Part shown: one piece after another, positions 22,116 to 34,890 of the stretch | Position numbering within the stretch: the first letter of the stretch is position 1 | Layout of the letters: every line of letters begins with the position of its first letter | DNA from: Apodemus sylvaticus | Taxonomy: Eukaryota > Chordata > Mammalia > Rodentia > Muridae | DNA length: 64,000 nucleotides | Assembly: GCF_947179515.1 (NCBI RefSeq) | Contig: NC_067473.1 | Span: forward strand, 129,191,935-129,255,934 | Reading direction: 5' to 3' | The notes under the pieces: model-generated | Databases searched by the model: none | What the model was told of the DNA's origin: nothing | Seen by the model: the letters and a program-made list of their open reading frames with translations, nothing else | Translations under genes and position numbers: made by a program

Positions 22116-22600
22116 TTCATTTTATCTTCATTTATAACAAATTTCTTATAGAGGGTTATTTGTCTAAGTCCCCAACAAATCAGCATATAAGAAAATACAT
22201 CTGTGACACTAAAGCAGAGCAGCTATAGGAGAGGGAAAAAGTGGGAGTGTTGGAAATTAAGGGTAGAGGTGTTAGTTACTTGATGTTTATGAAATAACAT
22301 AAGTGCCTGTTTCACAGTTGTCACTGTCCCAGGAAACAAATAGTATTATGTTGGAACCTCAAGATGATCTGTTAGTTTGCTGTGGGTGGCTCCAGGAACA
22401 CATATAGGAATCTCTATCAAGGTCATGTGGCACCAACCCCCCCCCCCTCCATTCCAACTGCGGTCATTTCTGTCATCTTAGATACCCATTATAACACCAA
22501 AAAGGAAAACTTTGGAGACTGTCACAAAGTGGTCTGAGGTAGTGGGCAAAAAAAAAAAAAAAAAAAAAAAAAGCATCTAACAAGGCTTCCATAGCTGAGG
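22116..22600. other. Unique DNA with C-run and A-run
   Basis: A 13-base C-run lies at about 22437-22449 and an A-run of about 25 bases at 22548-22572. No element is recognised upstream of the A-run, so a processed retrocopy could not be supported. Confidence 0.5.
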
Positions 22601-24344
22601 ATTTAGTAGTGTATAAATGTCTAGGCAACCTTGGGGTTTATACTCATGCCCCTTATTAAGGGCATAAATGTGTAGACAAGGATGTAATGGCTGCTAGAAA
22701 GTTCCACTCTAAACTGGACAAACTAAGAATAGATCTTTGATTCTCAATAGTCGTAAAGCCAACAGGCATTTTCTTTTCCTGTCCCGTGTTTATTGAAGTC
22801 CTAAGCTCATGGTCTATCTTTGGACTCCTGATGTCATTTCTGAATCACCAACCATCTTTGAGACCACAAGATAGTTTAAAAACAAGATAAGAAATATTGA
22901 CTGAGATTCCCTGAAGCCTGAGAGGGAAATGGAGTCACCTCAGCTAAGGTTTACGAGGGAATTTCTTCCCAGCGTGTCGAAAATGACATGATCTATCCCA
23001 AGGAAGAACTTAAGGCCTGATCTACTTAAACAGCCCCAGCGATTTCTCATAAATGTGCTTGGTGCTTATTTGGAAGGTTTGGCCATAACTGCTTATGGAG
23101 GGTGCCAGGGTTAACTACCCAAATTGTACTTAACTTGAATCCTGGGTATGGCAATTAATCAAGAAATTATATTCCCTGACTTTGTAACAACCCACACAGA
23201 GTGCTGCATCTGTGCTGTATTTAAACAGAGGGAGCGGGGAGATGAAATATTTCTTCTAATAAAATCCTAATGGCTTTGTTTTGGAGGAAAATATTGAATT
23301 ATTGTGGTGTTCGATTTATCAGTAAGAGGCTTTCTTGAGTGACAGTCAATAAGTAGTTCTGTTAGAAAAGGAAGTCTTTTCTGAACACAGAATCATGGTT
23401 CTTTAAGTGACTAAGTATTATGGCAAGGTCCTTCAGGGTGCTGCTAAGAGAGCCCAGAAATAAACAGCACAGTAGCCTGAGTGATTCCTGTGGGTGTCCC
23501 TCAGATCTCCAGGAGCCTTATTTAAGGAATAGATGTTGAAAGTTGTCAATAGAGCAGTGAGCCGCGACCCCTGCATTCTGAGGTACCGTCACTTCCCAGA
23601 TACCTCTCATTCCTGCCAGGTTGTACTAGGTTCCCACAGCGAAGACGATTGGAAGATGCAATCCTGTTCAGGAGACTAGAGGGAGTGAGTGGAGTTAGTC
23701 GTCTTTTTTTTTTTTTTTTTTTTTTTTTTAAGCTGGTTTACAAAATCACTCTCTGAAAGTGAACAATCTCCAGAAGCTGAAAAACATAAAAGATCGTCAA
23801 CTAGAGTTCTATACATTTCACCCCAATGGCGAGGAGGCTCCAAGGTTAGGTAGGCTTGCCGCCTTCATTTTTAGTTTTTTTTGGCTTGCAAAGAAAGCAT
23901 AGAGCACTTCACAAGCCTCAGCTTATGGGCTGGCCAAGAGATGGGAAGATGGAATGACGTCTGATTTCAGTCTTTAGGGTCTCATAAGTGTAAAACATGG
24001 TCAACAGAGGCAGTCCAAACATCTGCGGTGTGTAAACACTCTTGGACTAGCAGGCCATAGGCTGACAAACCACAGGTTTCATGCCTCATGGTAATTCTTC
24101 TTTATGAATGAACTGGATCATGGAGACGGGTTTCCTGTACCCTTAGCAAGAGGAGTGAGCATCCAAAGGAGTCTCAGAGTGGCTCTAGGACCCTCCCCTA
24201 GACTTTGATTGGTTCTTGAAGCGGAAGTAGGGGTGGCTCACCCTTCAGGCAAGTTCTAGGAGCTATACATAGTGGTCTGTGCATGACAGGCGGCATGGCT
24301 ACGAGGCTCTGTGCCCATGACTCTACTCCGTTTGCTGTGAACGA
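22601..24344. other. Repeat-poor unique DNA
   Basis: No transposon seen. A T-run of about 27 bases lies at 23704-23730. Base composition is even, with no coding signal. Confidence 0.45.
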
Positions 24345-24450
24345 GCATCTTCCCTTCTCCTTGTTTTACAGATGAGCAAACTGAGCTCCTAGAAAGTCAG
24401 CAGTGCGGCAAAGTTACATAGAAAGTGTGGAGCAGTGATTCACATTCAGG
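24345..24450 (-). mobile_element. MIR SINE fragment
   Basis: TCTCCTTGTTTTACAGATGA then GCAAACTGAGCTCCTAGAAA and GGCAAAGTTACATAG matches the reversed MIR core (ccattttacagatgaggaaactgaggc, aaggtcacacag). A T-run of about 21 bases follows at 24467-24487. Confidence 0.6.
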
Positions 24451-24487
24451 GTTTTAGTGATTGATTTTTTTTTTTTTTTTTTTTTTG

Positions 24488-27199
24488 GTTATACAGAATG
24501 AGAAGAAAGCATGTCTGTCTGGAATATAGAGTCCTATCAAGACATTAGGGCCAAAGCAATATGAGGTAACAAGAAAATTAGAGACATGGTCTTTCTCGGG
24601 TCATAGAAGATGATCTGAATTAAATTAGACTTCCCTCTGATCTGGGTTGATGGAAGGGTGTCTTTCTGAACTCCTGCAGATAGCTCTAAGCCTCTTGTAT
24701 GCATTTCAGCAAGATCACGTTGATTCTTGCAGTGTGAAAATTTCAGCATATCTGAGAAGTCAGACTTATAAAAGTCACTTAGAGGTCATTTATTTTTACC
24801 TTTTATTTTGAAGCAATTATAGACACCTAAGAAGTTGTAAAAACAAAAGAGAAAGTACCGCATACCCTTCACCCAACTTCCATAATAGAAGTGTTTTAAG
24901 AACCTATCAAAAGTAGAATCTGACTGACATAATTCTGTTAAATACATCAAAAATCTTAATTGAATTTTTGTCGAGTTTAGATGGTCTCACTTGTTTGTAG
25001 AATTCTATTCGGTCTAACCACCTGGAAAAGGATCTGTAGCTACCAAGGTACCTTATTTTTAATTTTGTCTTTTAAACAAAAAAAGAAAATGAAAACAGCT
25101 GGCCATTTTGTCATGACAGTTGCGTGCTTTGGGTTACTTTACTAAAATATTGACTCAGAAAAATAATTCATAGTCTAATGAAATAGTAGCATGGTATAAA
25201 AGTGGTTATGTCTAGTCCAAAAGTTAACATTTGTCTGCAGAAAATGATGGCCCAGAGCAGGTATAAAAGAATTCCATTAAAAAATAAGGCCCCTACACAC
25301 CTTTCACGTAAAGCTTTCTAGTTAGATATAACTTTGAAATATTTACAGATGAAAATGAGAGGCTCTTGACTTGTCTGTATATTGCAAACGAAAGCGTAGC
25401 CAGGAGTGCTCTGATGGGCGTTATTAAAGAAACACTGTCCTATTAGCATGGGCTATTATTCATTGCATCTTTGTGTCTTCAATTTTCTAGCCCTTGTTTT
25501 GTGGAAAGATACAGAGATAGAAACCCGTCTTTCAGCATGTTCCCCAAAGCTGCAGATGTGAGCTTAAAAGGGGGTTAAATTTTAATGAAAACATAGCCTC
25601 TAGTCAATGTGCTTTAAATTATAATTTTAAAAGCCAATCATTTTCTCTTTTGACTGACATGTGGCATTTTGGAGAAAAATTTAAATCCTCCAAGTCTGTA
25701 AGGAATGAATTGGGAGGGGGTGTTGAAAGTACTGTATTTAGAACAAGAAAAAGGGGCAGCTCGTGCATCAGAGGCTGAACTAAAATCATTTGTAATCAGG
25801 AACACAAAGAGGCGCCGTCACAGGATAGCCATTTATCTGCGCATCTGTGCCTTTGCCTCTGACCCCAGATTTCTGGTTTCTGTCTCCTTTCTTTAGAAAA
25901 TCTTCAGTTAGGCATAGATGCACACATTAGAGAGATTGGGGCTAATGATTTAGGAACGCACTAATTAATTCTCATTATGTCCCGTGAACCAAGAGAGATA
26001 GCGAAGGGTGGTGTGGAGGCACATACACACTGTTTACAATCCTCCTCACAGCATTTTCTTATGAAGTTCTGATCTCTTACGGATGAACCCCCTCCCACCC
26101 CTGTCTCACATATGTAAGTAGCACACCATTCTCTCTCTCTCTCACACACACACAGAGCCCCGAGCAGTTAAGTGCTGACATTATGACTTAAGAGATGCAA
26201 TGAAGAGAAATATTCACAGCATTTTCTGTTAGATGTGTTTCTGGCATTGAGAGAACTATGGATTCAGATACCATACCTAGTCCTCCCGAGTTTCTTAATT
26301 TAAGCCTCTGGATTCCTAATTAGCAGTTGGACTGCATCCATTCTTATTAGCTCTTGATTATCAATGGTGATCAACCTTTGCTAAACAAAGATATGTCATC
26401 CTGCTGGGGACAGTCATGGTTATTTTTTTTCTACAAGGTTTTAACATTTGATAATAGGTTTTCCAATAGCTTGAAGGGTGGCGTTTAACATTTCTTTTCC
26501 ATTTGAAGTATTTCCTGAGCTGTGTCCAAGCCCTCTGCAGTTAAAGAAAAGGCTTTTTGACACTTAATAGACAATGTTGTGGCTTGCGTTCTCCTTCAGA
26601 CAAATGTATAGCATTTAGACAGCAACGGCGTGTGATCTTAATTGAGACACCTTTCAGAAATGGCAATTAGGGGTGACTTGTGTCAAAAAATATTCAGAAC
26701 AAATTACACTTGACCAATTTGTTAAAAACTTTCAAAACTACCTCTTTCTTCTACCCCACCCCATCTCTCAAGTACTAAGTAAACTGTGCACTTCGTGTGT
26801 TAAAGTTACTGGGGCATTTTTCTGAATTTAACCTGGATTCCAGGCTGTGAAGACCTGACTCCTCAGAGGCTAGCAAATCGCATGGCCTGGGCTCTCTGTT
26901 TTGTGACAGAGCTTTCTGTTCTGTGACCACTACCAGTTTGACTTATGCCCCAACATAACTTCTGTTTCCAAATAAGTTCCGCTCGGCTCTGTCTGGTTCG
27001 CTTCTGCTCTGTCTGGTCTGCGCCTAGCACGGGGAACTTTCTGAAGCTGCCCCCTTCAAGTCATATGGCTGGTTCAGTTGTTTTTGTTTTTCCTGAGCCA
27101 GTTTATTTTACCCTGGTTCTCCTTTCCATGAGTCGCATGAAGAATTCTAAGACAAAGAGCAAGTCTCCTCCCAACCAGGGAAAGGAGGGTGACTCCAGG
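24488..27199. other. Repeat-poor island, candidate conserved non-coding DNA
   Basis: About 2.7 kb without recognised transposons apart from short TC/AC runs at about 26133-26153. Many TAAT/ATTA and AT-rich motifs occur (for example TTGATTATCAATGGTGATCA near 26344). The texture is that of regulatory DNA in gene deserts, but conservation cannot be measured here. Confidence 0.4.
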
Positions 27200-27236
27200 A
27201 AAAAACAAAAACAAAAACAAAAACAAAAACAAAACT
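27200..27236. repeat. (CAAAA)n short tandem repeat
   Basis: Five to six AAAAC units. Reading through it lengthens spurious frames on both strands. Confidence 0.9.
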
Positions 27237-27999
27237 GATGAAAACTGCAACTTTAACCTTGAAAGCAAAAGGCTTGGGAAAGAAAAGAAAAAAAAAATCA
27301 GTGGAGTGAAATAGAACCCCATGAGAAAAAGTAGAAAAAAACCGAAACAGTTTAATAAGGATTTCAGTACAAAACAGGTGTCTGATGGAACCTGGGCAAA
27401 ACAAACAACAACAAAAGCAGTGTTTCAGGGCCAAATACCTGACACACATTTTAACAGCCAGGCTATTTTCATTTATGAAATAAACATGCAGCACTCCAGA
27501 CTGGAATGTGGAGCCAGTGTCTGCATATTGAAACATGAGTTCCCGAAGGAGGGTTTGAAAGGGGGTAATAGCCCTAATGAACGCCATTTGAGTGCGGCTA
27601 AATGTAAAATGAACTTGCTGGAGAAAGACAAAACAGTCCTGTGAACTTTGACATCTGTGGAATGTTGAGGTTGCTGACATGTCTGATGGCGGGGTTACTC
27701 TCAAAGCGACGTGGGAAACTTCATTTTAAGGAGCTGAAAGAAGGCAGATAAAGTCTAATCTTTGTTTCACGTCACTCCGTGGCCAGGTGGAGAGAAATAA
27801 GACCTCGGATGCCAACTGCCATTCTTAGAAAGTCCACACCGGTGGCAGGCGTGAAGGGATCTCTTTTGGATGTGACTAGTGTGTGCTTGCAAGTGTTTGG
27901 GTGCAGGGTCAAGAAGATAGTCTTTGGTGTAGGTGTGTTCTTCGGAAAGGACGTGAGGAGTGACATATGCTGCCCACAGAGACAAAGAAAATAAATCCT
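27237..27999. other. Unique DNA
   Basis: No repeat recognised. The 185-residue minus frame spanning 27,147-27,704 runs through the CAAAA repeat and shows no domain. Confidence 0.4.
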
Positions 28000-28150
28000 G
28001 GTTGAATTTCATTTATCAAGTGTGCACTGTATCCTGTTCTGGGCTAGCCACACAGGGATCCAGCGGTGCCCAGGGCATGCAGTTTCTGCCCTCACAGGGC
28101 TTACAGTCTAGCAGAGAGACAGACTGGAGGCAAAGGAATAGTGGAAGGTA
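28000..28150. mobile_element. L2 LINE fragment
   Basis: TTGAATTTCATTTATCAAGT, GTGCACTGTATCCTGTTCTG, CAGGGATCCAGCGGTGCCCA and CTGCCCTCACAGGGCTTACA, then GTCTAGCAGAGAGACAGACT, follow the well-known L2 text (tgtgccaggcactgttctagg, ggatacagcagtgaac, ctgccctcatggagcttacattctag). Non-functional and ancient. Confidence 0.7.
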
Positions 28151-28473
28151 AAGCAGAAGTAGTTGGTGTGGACAGAACCCCAGACTAGCAAGGTTTTAAA
28201 GCTAGCTGCTTCTCTGTCGGCTTTCTTTCTCCTCCCTTCCATCCCACTTCCTTCTTAGTCTCTTCCTCTTTCCTTCTCTTCTATGTAGAGCCTTCTTTAC
28301 CAAGATGAATCTGCACAAGCTTATTTATTAACAGGAGAAAAAGTCTAATTATAATTTACAAAAAAGCAACACATTTAACAGTGTAAGCCATAGGCTTGGA
28401 AGGGCATTGTCCAGAGTCAAGTGTTGACCTGCTAGTAACTAGACTTGGCCCAAAGAGCTTTTCTTCTCTTTGT

Positions 28474-28580
28474 TCTTTCCTTTCCTTTCCTTTCCTTTCC
28501 TTTCCTTTCCTTTCCTTTCCTTTCCTTTCCTTTCCTTTCCTTTCCTTTCCTTTCCTTTCCTTTCCTTTCCTTTCCTTTCC

Positions 28581-28652
<72 letters not shown>

Positions 28653-28713
28653 TTCTTTTTTCTTTTCTTTTCTTCTCCCCCTCTCTCTCCTTCCTTCCTC
28701 CCTTCCTCCTTTC
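28474..28713. repeat. Composite (TTTCC)n - (TTTC)n - pyrimidine tract
   Basis: About 105 bases of pentanucleotide TTTCC (28474-28580) switch abruptly to about 70 bases of tetranucleotide TTTC (28581-28650), then degenerate CT-rich sequence to 28713. The plus strand is essentially all pyrimidine for 240 bases. All three plus frames are open and encode Phe/Leu/Ser/Pro repeats; none is a gene. Confidence 0.95.
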
Positions 28714-29589
28714 ATTTCTTAATTACAAATACCCCTTTCATAGGTACGTTCTTATTTTAAATGAATTCCTGTTACTAAAGCTCCTGGCTTCCTACCCAGC
28801 AGAAAATACATAAACTAAGATGGTTAGCTAAAGCTACACTATATTCATGAGTCACCTTTCAGTTTGCAGGTATAATATCCATATTCTAAGATGGCTAGGT
28901 TATAATGACACTTATTAAGCAATCAAAGCAACTTTTTGAAAACAACTATCTTTGGTATTTTATAAGTCTTAGATTCTTTCCTCTAATCACCAAAGTTGTT
29001 TAGGTGAATGTTAAACATACAAACAATTTGAATGGCCTAGGTTTTCAAAGGCAAAGCTCCGCTTCGCATCTACTCCAATCTCTTCGGACTAAAGCCCAAG
29101 GCAAATTTCAAGAAGCCTAAGTCAAAGACAGAGGCAATGCTTAATAGTTACTGATTCAAACTGATGAAGATACTTGTGACTCTAAAATGCCATATATTGT
29201 GAGTCTTCCTGTCTGCCTGGTGAGGTCAGGCTCCCTAAGTGATAGACCCATCCCGTGCTTGGACTATGTGAATGGGTGTGTCAATGTAATTGGATAACAG
29301 GAAAGGTAAACTTCAAAAATTAAAAGTAAGTTCTACATTTCACTTTCATCTTTTAACCTTTGTTTCAGTCTTGGAAAAACAAGCCCCCTTCCTTGCATTG
29401 TCTCTTTCCCCGGATTAAAATGCACAAAAGGTCAAAGTAACCATTTGTGGTGTTTCGATGTCTTTCTGTTTGCACGAGTAAGGGATGCCCTGCCTCCACC
29501 CAGTATCATTGAGCATCTCTCTTTTGTGAATGGATCATTTATTCCATGTCTTTTGCTTTGCTTGTGTGGTCAATTTCTCTGAAATGTCT
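28714..29589. other. Unique DNA
   Basis: No element recognised. AT-rich and CpG-poor. Confidence 0.45.
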
Positions 29590-29815
29590 ACCCACGGAGG
29601 GTTAAACTCTTACTTTTCATTTAAGATCTCATTCCAATGTCATCTATCCTCTGATTTCTTTCTTAGAGCTCCTGGGAAGATAAATGTCTTTTCTGTGTAA
29701 CCTATAGCTCTTTGTTCCTGTCTCTGGTCTGTGTTAGCTGTGCAAGTGCCTTTTGCCCTCTCCTAGGACATCCTGAATGGTAGGCTCTTTATCTTTTCAG
29801 GGAACACTATTCTTG
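29590..29815 (+). mobile_element. L2 LINE 3'-end fragment (tentative)
   Basis: Phrases CATTCCAATGTCATCTATCC, TTCTTAGAGCTCCTGGGAAG, ATAGCTCTTTGTTCCTGTCT and GAATGGTAGGCTCTTTATCT align in order with the L2 3' region (caaatgtcacct, ccctgaccac, agcactt, agactgtgagctcc). Diverged but the order is kept. Confidence 0.5.
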
Positions 29816-32594
29816 GGGTTTCCTATGCAAGTAGGGAGACAGACATAATCACAGAATTGTTTTGCCCTATGACAAGCGATATGAAACAGTGGTCTGAAGG
29901 ATACCTGCTGATGAGATCTAAGTTACTGAAGAAACTTGCTTTGTTTGTATAAGAGCTGAGCAGTCAGCATGAAGGTCTAGTGAGTTTCTTAAAATTCCCC
30001 AGGCTTTGTATCAATGTTTGTGTTGTTGTACAGGCTCTGTAAGAAAATAATAATCTAGAGAAAAAGCTAAAAGCGACCCAACAAAACCTCTCAAGTGTGC
30101 GGCATCACTAATGTTAGGATGAGCAGTTTCAGAGTGTGTCAAAACTGTGATACACAGCAGAAATGAGGTTTGGTCTTCCAAACCAAATAAAGTATCACTG
30201 ACCGTTAGCTGTAAGCTAAGACCTTAAGTGCCATTTGTTTGTTGAGTTTTGCCACTCTAAATTGCTCTGTTTGGCACCAGACCTCGAAAAGTATTTATAG
30301 TTTAATTGCTCCGTGGTTTATTTTAAATTATATTAAGACGATCTGCTTATATTAAAATGACATGCTTTCCAAAACCTAATATTCCCTTAAAAAACATTGT
30401 TGTATTGGCGGGGGACGGGGGAGTTGTTTCAAAATGTTATTCTAAAACAGCCAGGGTAGAGATTTCAAACACACAGCCCAAGTTCTACAAATTTGATTAT
30501 GCCCAGTTCTCAGAAAGACGTTATAAAATCATCTTCTCTTTTATGTACGCCTTGAGTTCGGGGATTTTGGAAAACACTTTTGATGATTGTTATTTCTTAG
30601 CCCCGATATAATTTCTTTTTGTCCTCACTCTGACATAATCAGTGCAGTGGGCTCACAGCGCCATAGCCTTTATCCATATATAGCCAGGCAAGGCGTCTGC
30701 CGTTAAGTAGAACTTCTGGGTGCTTTGCAGAAGGAACGCGTTGCTATTCTTGAGCAAGCCGGGAGAGTTTAAAAACATTATTTTGAAATGTGCTTCCTTT
30801 AAGTCAGAAGAACTTAATTAAGTTCCCAGGGTTAATTGTTTCTGAAGTGTTAACGTGTCATTTGTCTGTTCAAACTCCAAAGCAAATCTAATACGGGGAT
30901 TTAATAACCTGTTTATGTGAATAGAAATTTGGGGTGGGGGTGGCGTGGGAGAAGAGGAAAAAGCTAACAAGCTTTTAGCTAGTTAGTGGGTTTGAGAAAG
31001 AACTCTTCCTGTCTTCATCTGAAACAAAAGGTAAATCCTGTGTTCGATACTCCTTCTGCAGGGATCAATTGGGATGACAAGGAAATTTGGGAACAAAACA
31101 GTATTTTTATACTCTGTTCATTTCATATTTATCACTAGCTTGTTTGCTAATTTTCATTTGCAAGAGGCAATTCTTCCAGCTAACTGGGTGCCTCAATGGG
31201 CCACTGATTTCTTTGAAGTGACAGTCTGTAAATATGCATAAAAAAGGGATGCAATTAGCGTGTGTGTGGCTCAGTGAAGCCTGATTCCATTGGCAAGTTT
31301 ACCCACAGTGTTGATAAGCTACATTATCTAGAAATTGGCCGCTGAACAACGCACCTCTGATTGCCAGCAAAGGTTCCAGATAACAGGGTGCTGAAGAGAA
31401 ATATAATTGAGGTTGAATATATTAACCAAGGTGTCACATGCTCCTTACAAGCTCTAATTTATCAGCATGTTGGAATTTTTATTAACATTTGGAATGCATT
31501 TCCACCACGCTAATGAAGTGGAATTGGCAGTCCAGCCTTTAGTTATTGTCATCTCTGAGAAGTTAAATGTAATTTCTCGTTAGACACAGTTATGTAAATA
31601 TATTTGTTCAGGGGCTAAAAAAATTATACATTTTGCAAAACACAAATATGTTGTTAAGGGCAGCGTGACAATTTAGTGATGGCTCACATCCCATAAACCA
31701 GCCACAGAGTCATGCTGTATTCTTTACAGTGCCACTCTTCGTTGGGGGTATGTGTGGGGGAGATTTGAAAAAAAATGAAGGAAGGTTAATTTTATTATCT
31801 CTGTGACCCCTTCACCATTGTGAAACACAGTTTAAATTAACCACTGTTTCAGTAGATTCCCACACCCAAAAGGACTTCATGATTAAACTGTTTTTGTAAG
31901 TGAGAATTTAAAATATAAGGTAAATTAATGGAAAATACCCGCGTTTCTTCCCTTCCACCCCCTTTCCCCATTCTCCTTGGAAATAAACCAAGACTTCTCC
32001 CTTTCTTTTCTAATTCTAACAAGTACCATGTGAAAGACATTCGTGGACAATAATGTGAATTTCTGTGTGTTAGACATAAATTGAGGTGTACAAATTGGAA
32101 AATATTTCAGATTGTGTGCCTGTGTGATCAAATGGTGTTTTCAGCTGGGCAGCATACAACCTAAAATTGGAGATAATCGTTTATTTGGAATGAAAGATGA
32201 AGAAGGAGTGAAGATGTCAGAAGAAATATATTGGTCCCCTCAATTGTGTGTCTCTTGAGGTGGTGAAATTTGAATGCTGGTTTGATTACTGTAATTTATA
32301 ATTATATATGTATTATGTGACATGTTTGAAAATCATCATATAAGTCATTTTACAGACAAAAATAACTCAATTTTTATTGAGTCATAGATTTTGGTTTTCT
32401 GTAGAAATACTTAGAAAGTGGAGTCTGCAGAGCACTCTGTGTTCCACACTTCTCAGTATTATTCAAACACATCTCTGACCTTAGGGAATGAGGCCAACAT
32501 TTTCGCTCCATTAGTAATAGATATGAGGATGCAGGCAGAACTTCCTTTAAGACAACCGATGTATAGAAAGTACTCTCAGCTTCCTTTTTGCCCT
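29816..32594. other. Repeat-poor island, candidate conserved non-coding DNA
   Basis: About 2.8 kb with no recognised transposon. It includes a 14-base perfect palindrome AACTTAATTAAGTT at 30811-30824 and three GATA motifs within about 70 bases near 31312-31385. The 30,300-31,760 part is the most enhancer-like in the window by texture. No coding evidence. Confidence 0.45.
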
Positions 32595-32785
32595 CTTTCT
32601 TTAAAACAAATGTTAAATTTATGTATGTATATGCAGGCATCCATGATAGGTACTTGGAGGTCAGAGGACAACTTAATTTGAGTCAGTTACCCTCTGCCAC
32701 TACGTGTGTCCTGGGGATCAGACTGAGTGTGTCCGTCTTAGCAGCCAGTACTCTTATCTCTTATCCACTGAGCCATCTTGATGAT
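32595..32785 (-). mobile_element. B2-superfamily SINE (B3A-like)
   Basis: TACTTGGAGGTCAGAGGACA, AGTCAGTTACCCTCTGCCAC, GTCCTGGGGATCAGACTGAG and ATCCACTGAGCCATCTTGAT correspond in order to a reversed tRNA-derived rodent SINE. An A-rich tail remnant lies near 32595-32610. Confidence 0.7.
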
Positions 32786-32792
32786 TCTACAA

Positions 32793-32795
32793 TTT

Positions 32796-32871
<76 letters not shown>
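32793..32871. repeat. (TTTC)n microsatellite
   Basis: About 19 perfect TTTC units, on the 5' (head) side of a minus-strand SINE. It therefore did not come from that SINE's own tail. Confidence 0.95.
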
Positions 32872-33788
32872 ACTTCAGAGTCTTATGCAACAAACTCACT
32901 TTTGCAGGCATGTGTCATCATATTGTCCTACCGACCTCTCAAGGTCATTTCTTCTTGGGCTAGCCTCTGCAATGCCTGGTGACATTCTTTATCACTATCA
33001 TAGTTCTTCCTGAGTGTTGCATGTTTATCGTCTACCACAGACCAGATATTGTAAGATGGAGAATGGGGCCAGAAAGTAGAGGAAAGATTGGTGTTTCCTT
33101 CTTTTAGAGGTAATCTCAGGTGGAAATCAGACTTGGCATGGGAGTCTCATGCTTCTTTGATGTAAGCTGTTAGGATGTTCTTTGTGGTAGATATAGCTGG
33201 ACATGGCCAGTAGTAACTCATATACATTTTCCTTTTTCCCCCCTAAAGTCACTGAATGGCTTAAACAAAAACTATGGTTCCCGGACTCTCTTGCAGCTAG
33301 GCTTCTGAAAAACATTAGATTCCTGCAGGTGTATGCAAGAGGCATATGTTTGGAAGTAGATTTCTAGTGCTGCCTGGTTTTTAGGAATAGTGGTAGTTGC
33401 CTTAATTCTAGGTATTGACTGCATCATATTGTTTTTGAACTCAGTTCACTGGAAGCTTCCAGTTTCCCATATTCATGTGCAGGAAGATGCTGAAGATTCC
33501 TTGATTGGGAAGAGTGTCAATATGGCTGTGCTACTCCACCCTCTTCTTGATCCTTTCAACAGTTTTGCAACCTCTGTATTATAGGTGTTCAGTTCATCTG
33601 AGGTTTGGTTTTGGAAACAGGAACCCTGGCCAAATACACATATAAATCTGGTTAGGGTTAACAAATTGCAGGGCCAGGTTCAAGGTGAAGACAAAAAGGA
33701 TGCTCACAGAGTCCATATTTGAAAGAGGAGTTCATTGGGGATGGAGGAGTGTGTCAGCAATTATGGGTATCAGCTGCTTTTATAGATG
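32872..33788. other. Unique DNA, possible ancient repeat
   Basis: At about 33255-33300, TGGTTCCCGGACTCTCTTGC then AGCTAGGCTTCT resembles a phrase found in old mammalian repeats (ccc-aga-ctcccttgcagctagg). No family assigned. Otherwise unrecognised. Confidence 0.35.
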
Positions 33789-33957
33789 ACAGGTTTCTGT
33801 TCCCAGCACCTACATAGTGGCTCACAACCCTTTGTAAATCTTGACCCAGGATTTCTGGCTCTCTCTTCTGGTCTATCTGGGTACAGTATGGATGAGTTGT
33901 ACTAACATACCTGCAGGCAAAACACTCAGACACATAAAATAAATGAACCTTAAAAGA
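33789..33957 (+). mobile_element. B3-type SINE, 5'-truncated
   Basis: TTCCCAGCACCTACATAGTG, GCTCACAACCCTTTGTAAAT, CTCTCTTCTGGTCTATCTGG and ACCTGCAGGCAAAACACTCA, then GACACATAAAATAAATGAAC, form the B3 body and its A-rich tail on the plus strand. The pol III head is missing. Confidence 0.75.
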
Positions 33958-34602
33958 GGAGCTTATTTTCATAGTCATTGGCAGTTTTCCCTTAAATTTT
34001 GTACCACAGACACCCTTCTTACCTCACTCCAGTGTTGGCCCAACTTAATAAATTAAACAGGACACATTATTATAAAAACAACTGAATCATATCCACAGCA
34101 GATCTTGGCAATAATGTAATCCATGGACCCATTTGTAAATAAAGTTCACCTGGAACCCAGCTGTGCTGTTCTTGTACATGTCTGTGGCTGCTTTCCTGCC
34201 AAAGAATTAGAACTGAGATTGCCAAGCAGAAAAGAACCCGCCGTTTACAGAAACAGTTGCTGGCTCTTGCTCTTTAGCACTGTGGATGTCACGTAAGGTC
34301 TAGACTAAGATTGTCCTATGTGTCTTTGTCTGGTCACTCAAGCTCCCAGTTCTGGGTTCATTGATCCTTCCAATAGTTTGAAATCTTCAACAATGAAGGT
34401 ATTTACACCAGCAAAATTGGCAAATGCTACACATCAATGCCATCCTTAGACAACCCCAGTAATCCAATTCTGTTTTCAAAATGATGTAGAGGATGAAAAT
34501 GAGTGTCCCTTCTGGAGCCTATTAGCCTCCAGAATACCTATCCCCACCTGCTGTGAGTTCAGCAGCTGATGTTACATCTGAGACCTCCCAGGACAATTGT
34601 AG

Positions 34603-34608
<6 letters not shown>
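33958..34608. other. Unique DNA
   Basis: Nothing recognised. Confidence 0.4.
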
Positions 34609-34665
<57 letters not shown>

Positions 34666-34890
34666 AAGAGAGAGGAGAAAGAGAGGAGAGAGAGGAAAAA
34701 AGAGGGAGAGGGAGAGAAGGAGAGAGGGAGAGAGAGGGGAGAGGGAAGGAGGGATAAAGAGAGAGAGGGAAGGAGAAAGAGAGAGAGGAGAGAGGAGAGG
34801 AGAGAGGTGAGAGAAGGAGGAGAGAGAGAAGGAGAGGGAGAGGAGAGGGGGAGAAAGGAAGGGAGAGAGAGAGAGAGAGACAGAGAGACA

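Noticed and set aside
22200..22572. Possible processed pseudogene ending in an A-run
   Set aside because: No recognisable parent gene, no polyadenylation signal just before the run and no target duplication found.
27147..27704. 185-codon minus frame
   Set aside because: It passes through a CAAAA repeat, has low-complexity Phe/Val text and no recognised domain.
28356..28813. Overlapping Phe/Ser/Leu and Lys/Glu/Arg open frames
   Set aside because: Created by TTTCC/TTTC repeats; all frames are open at once.
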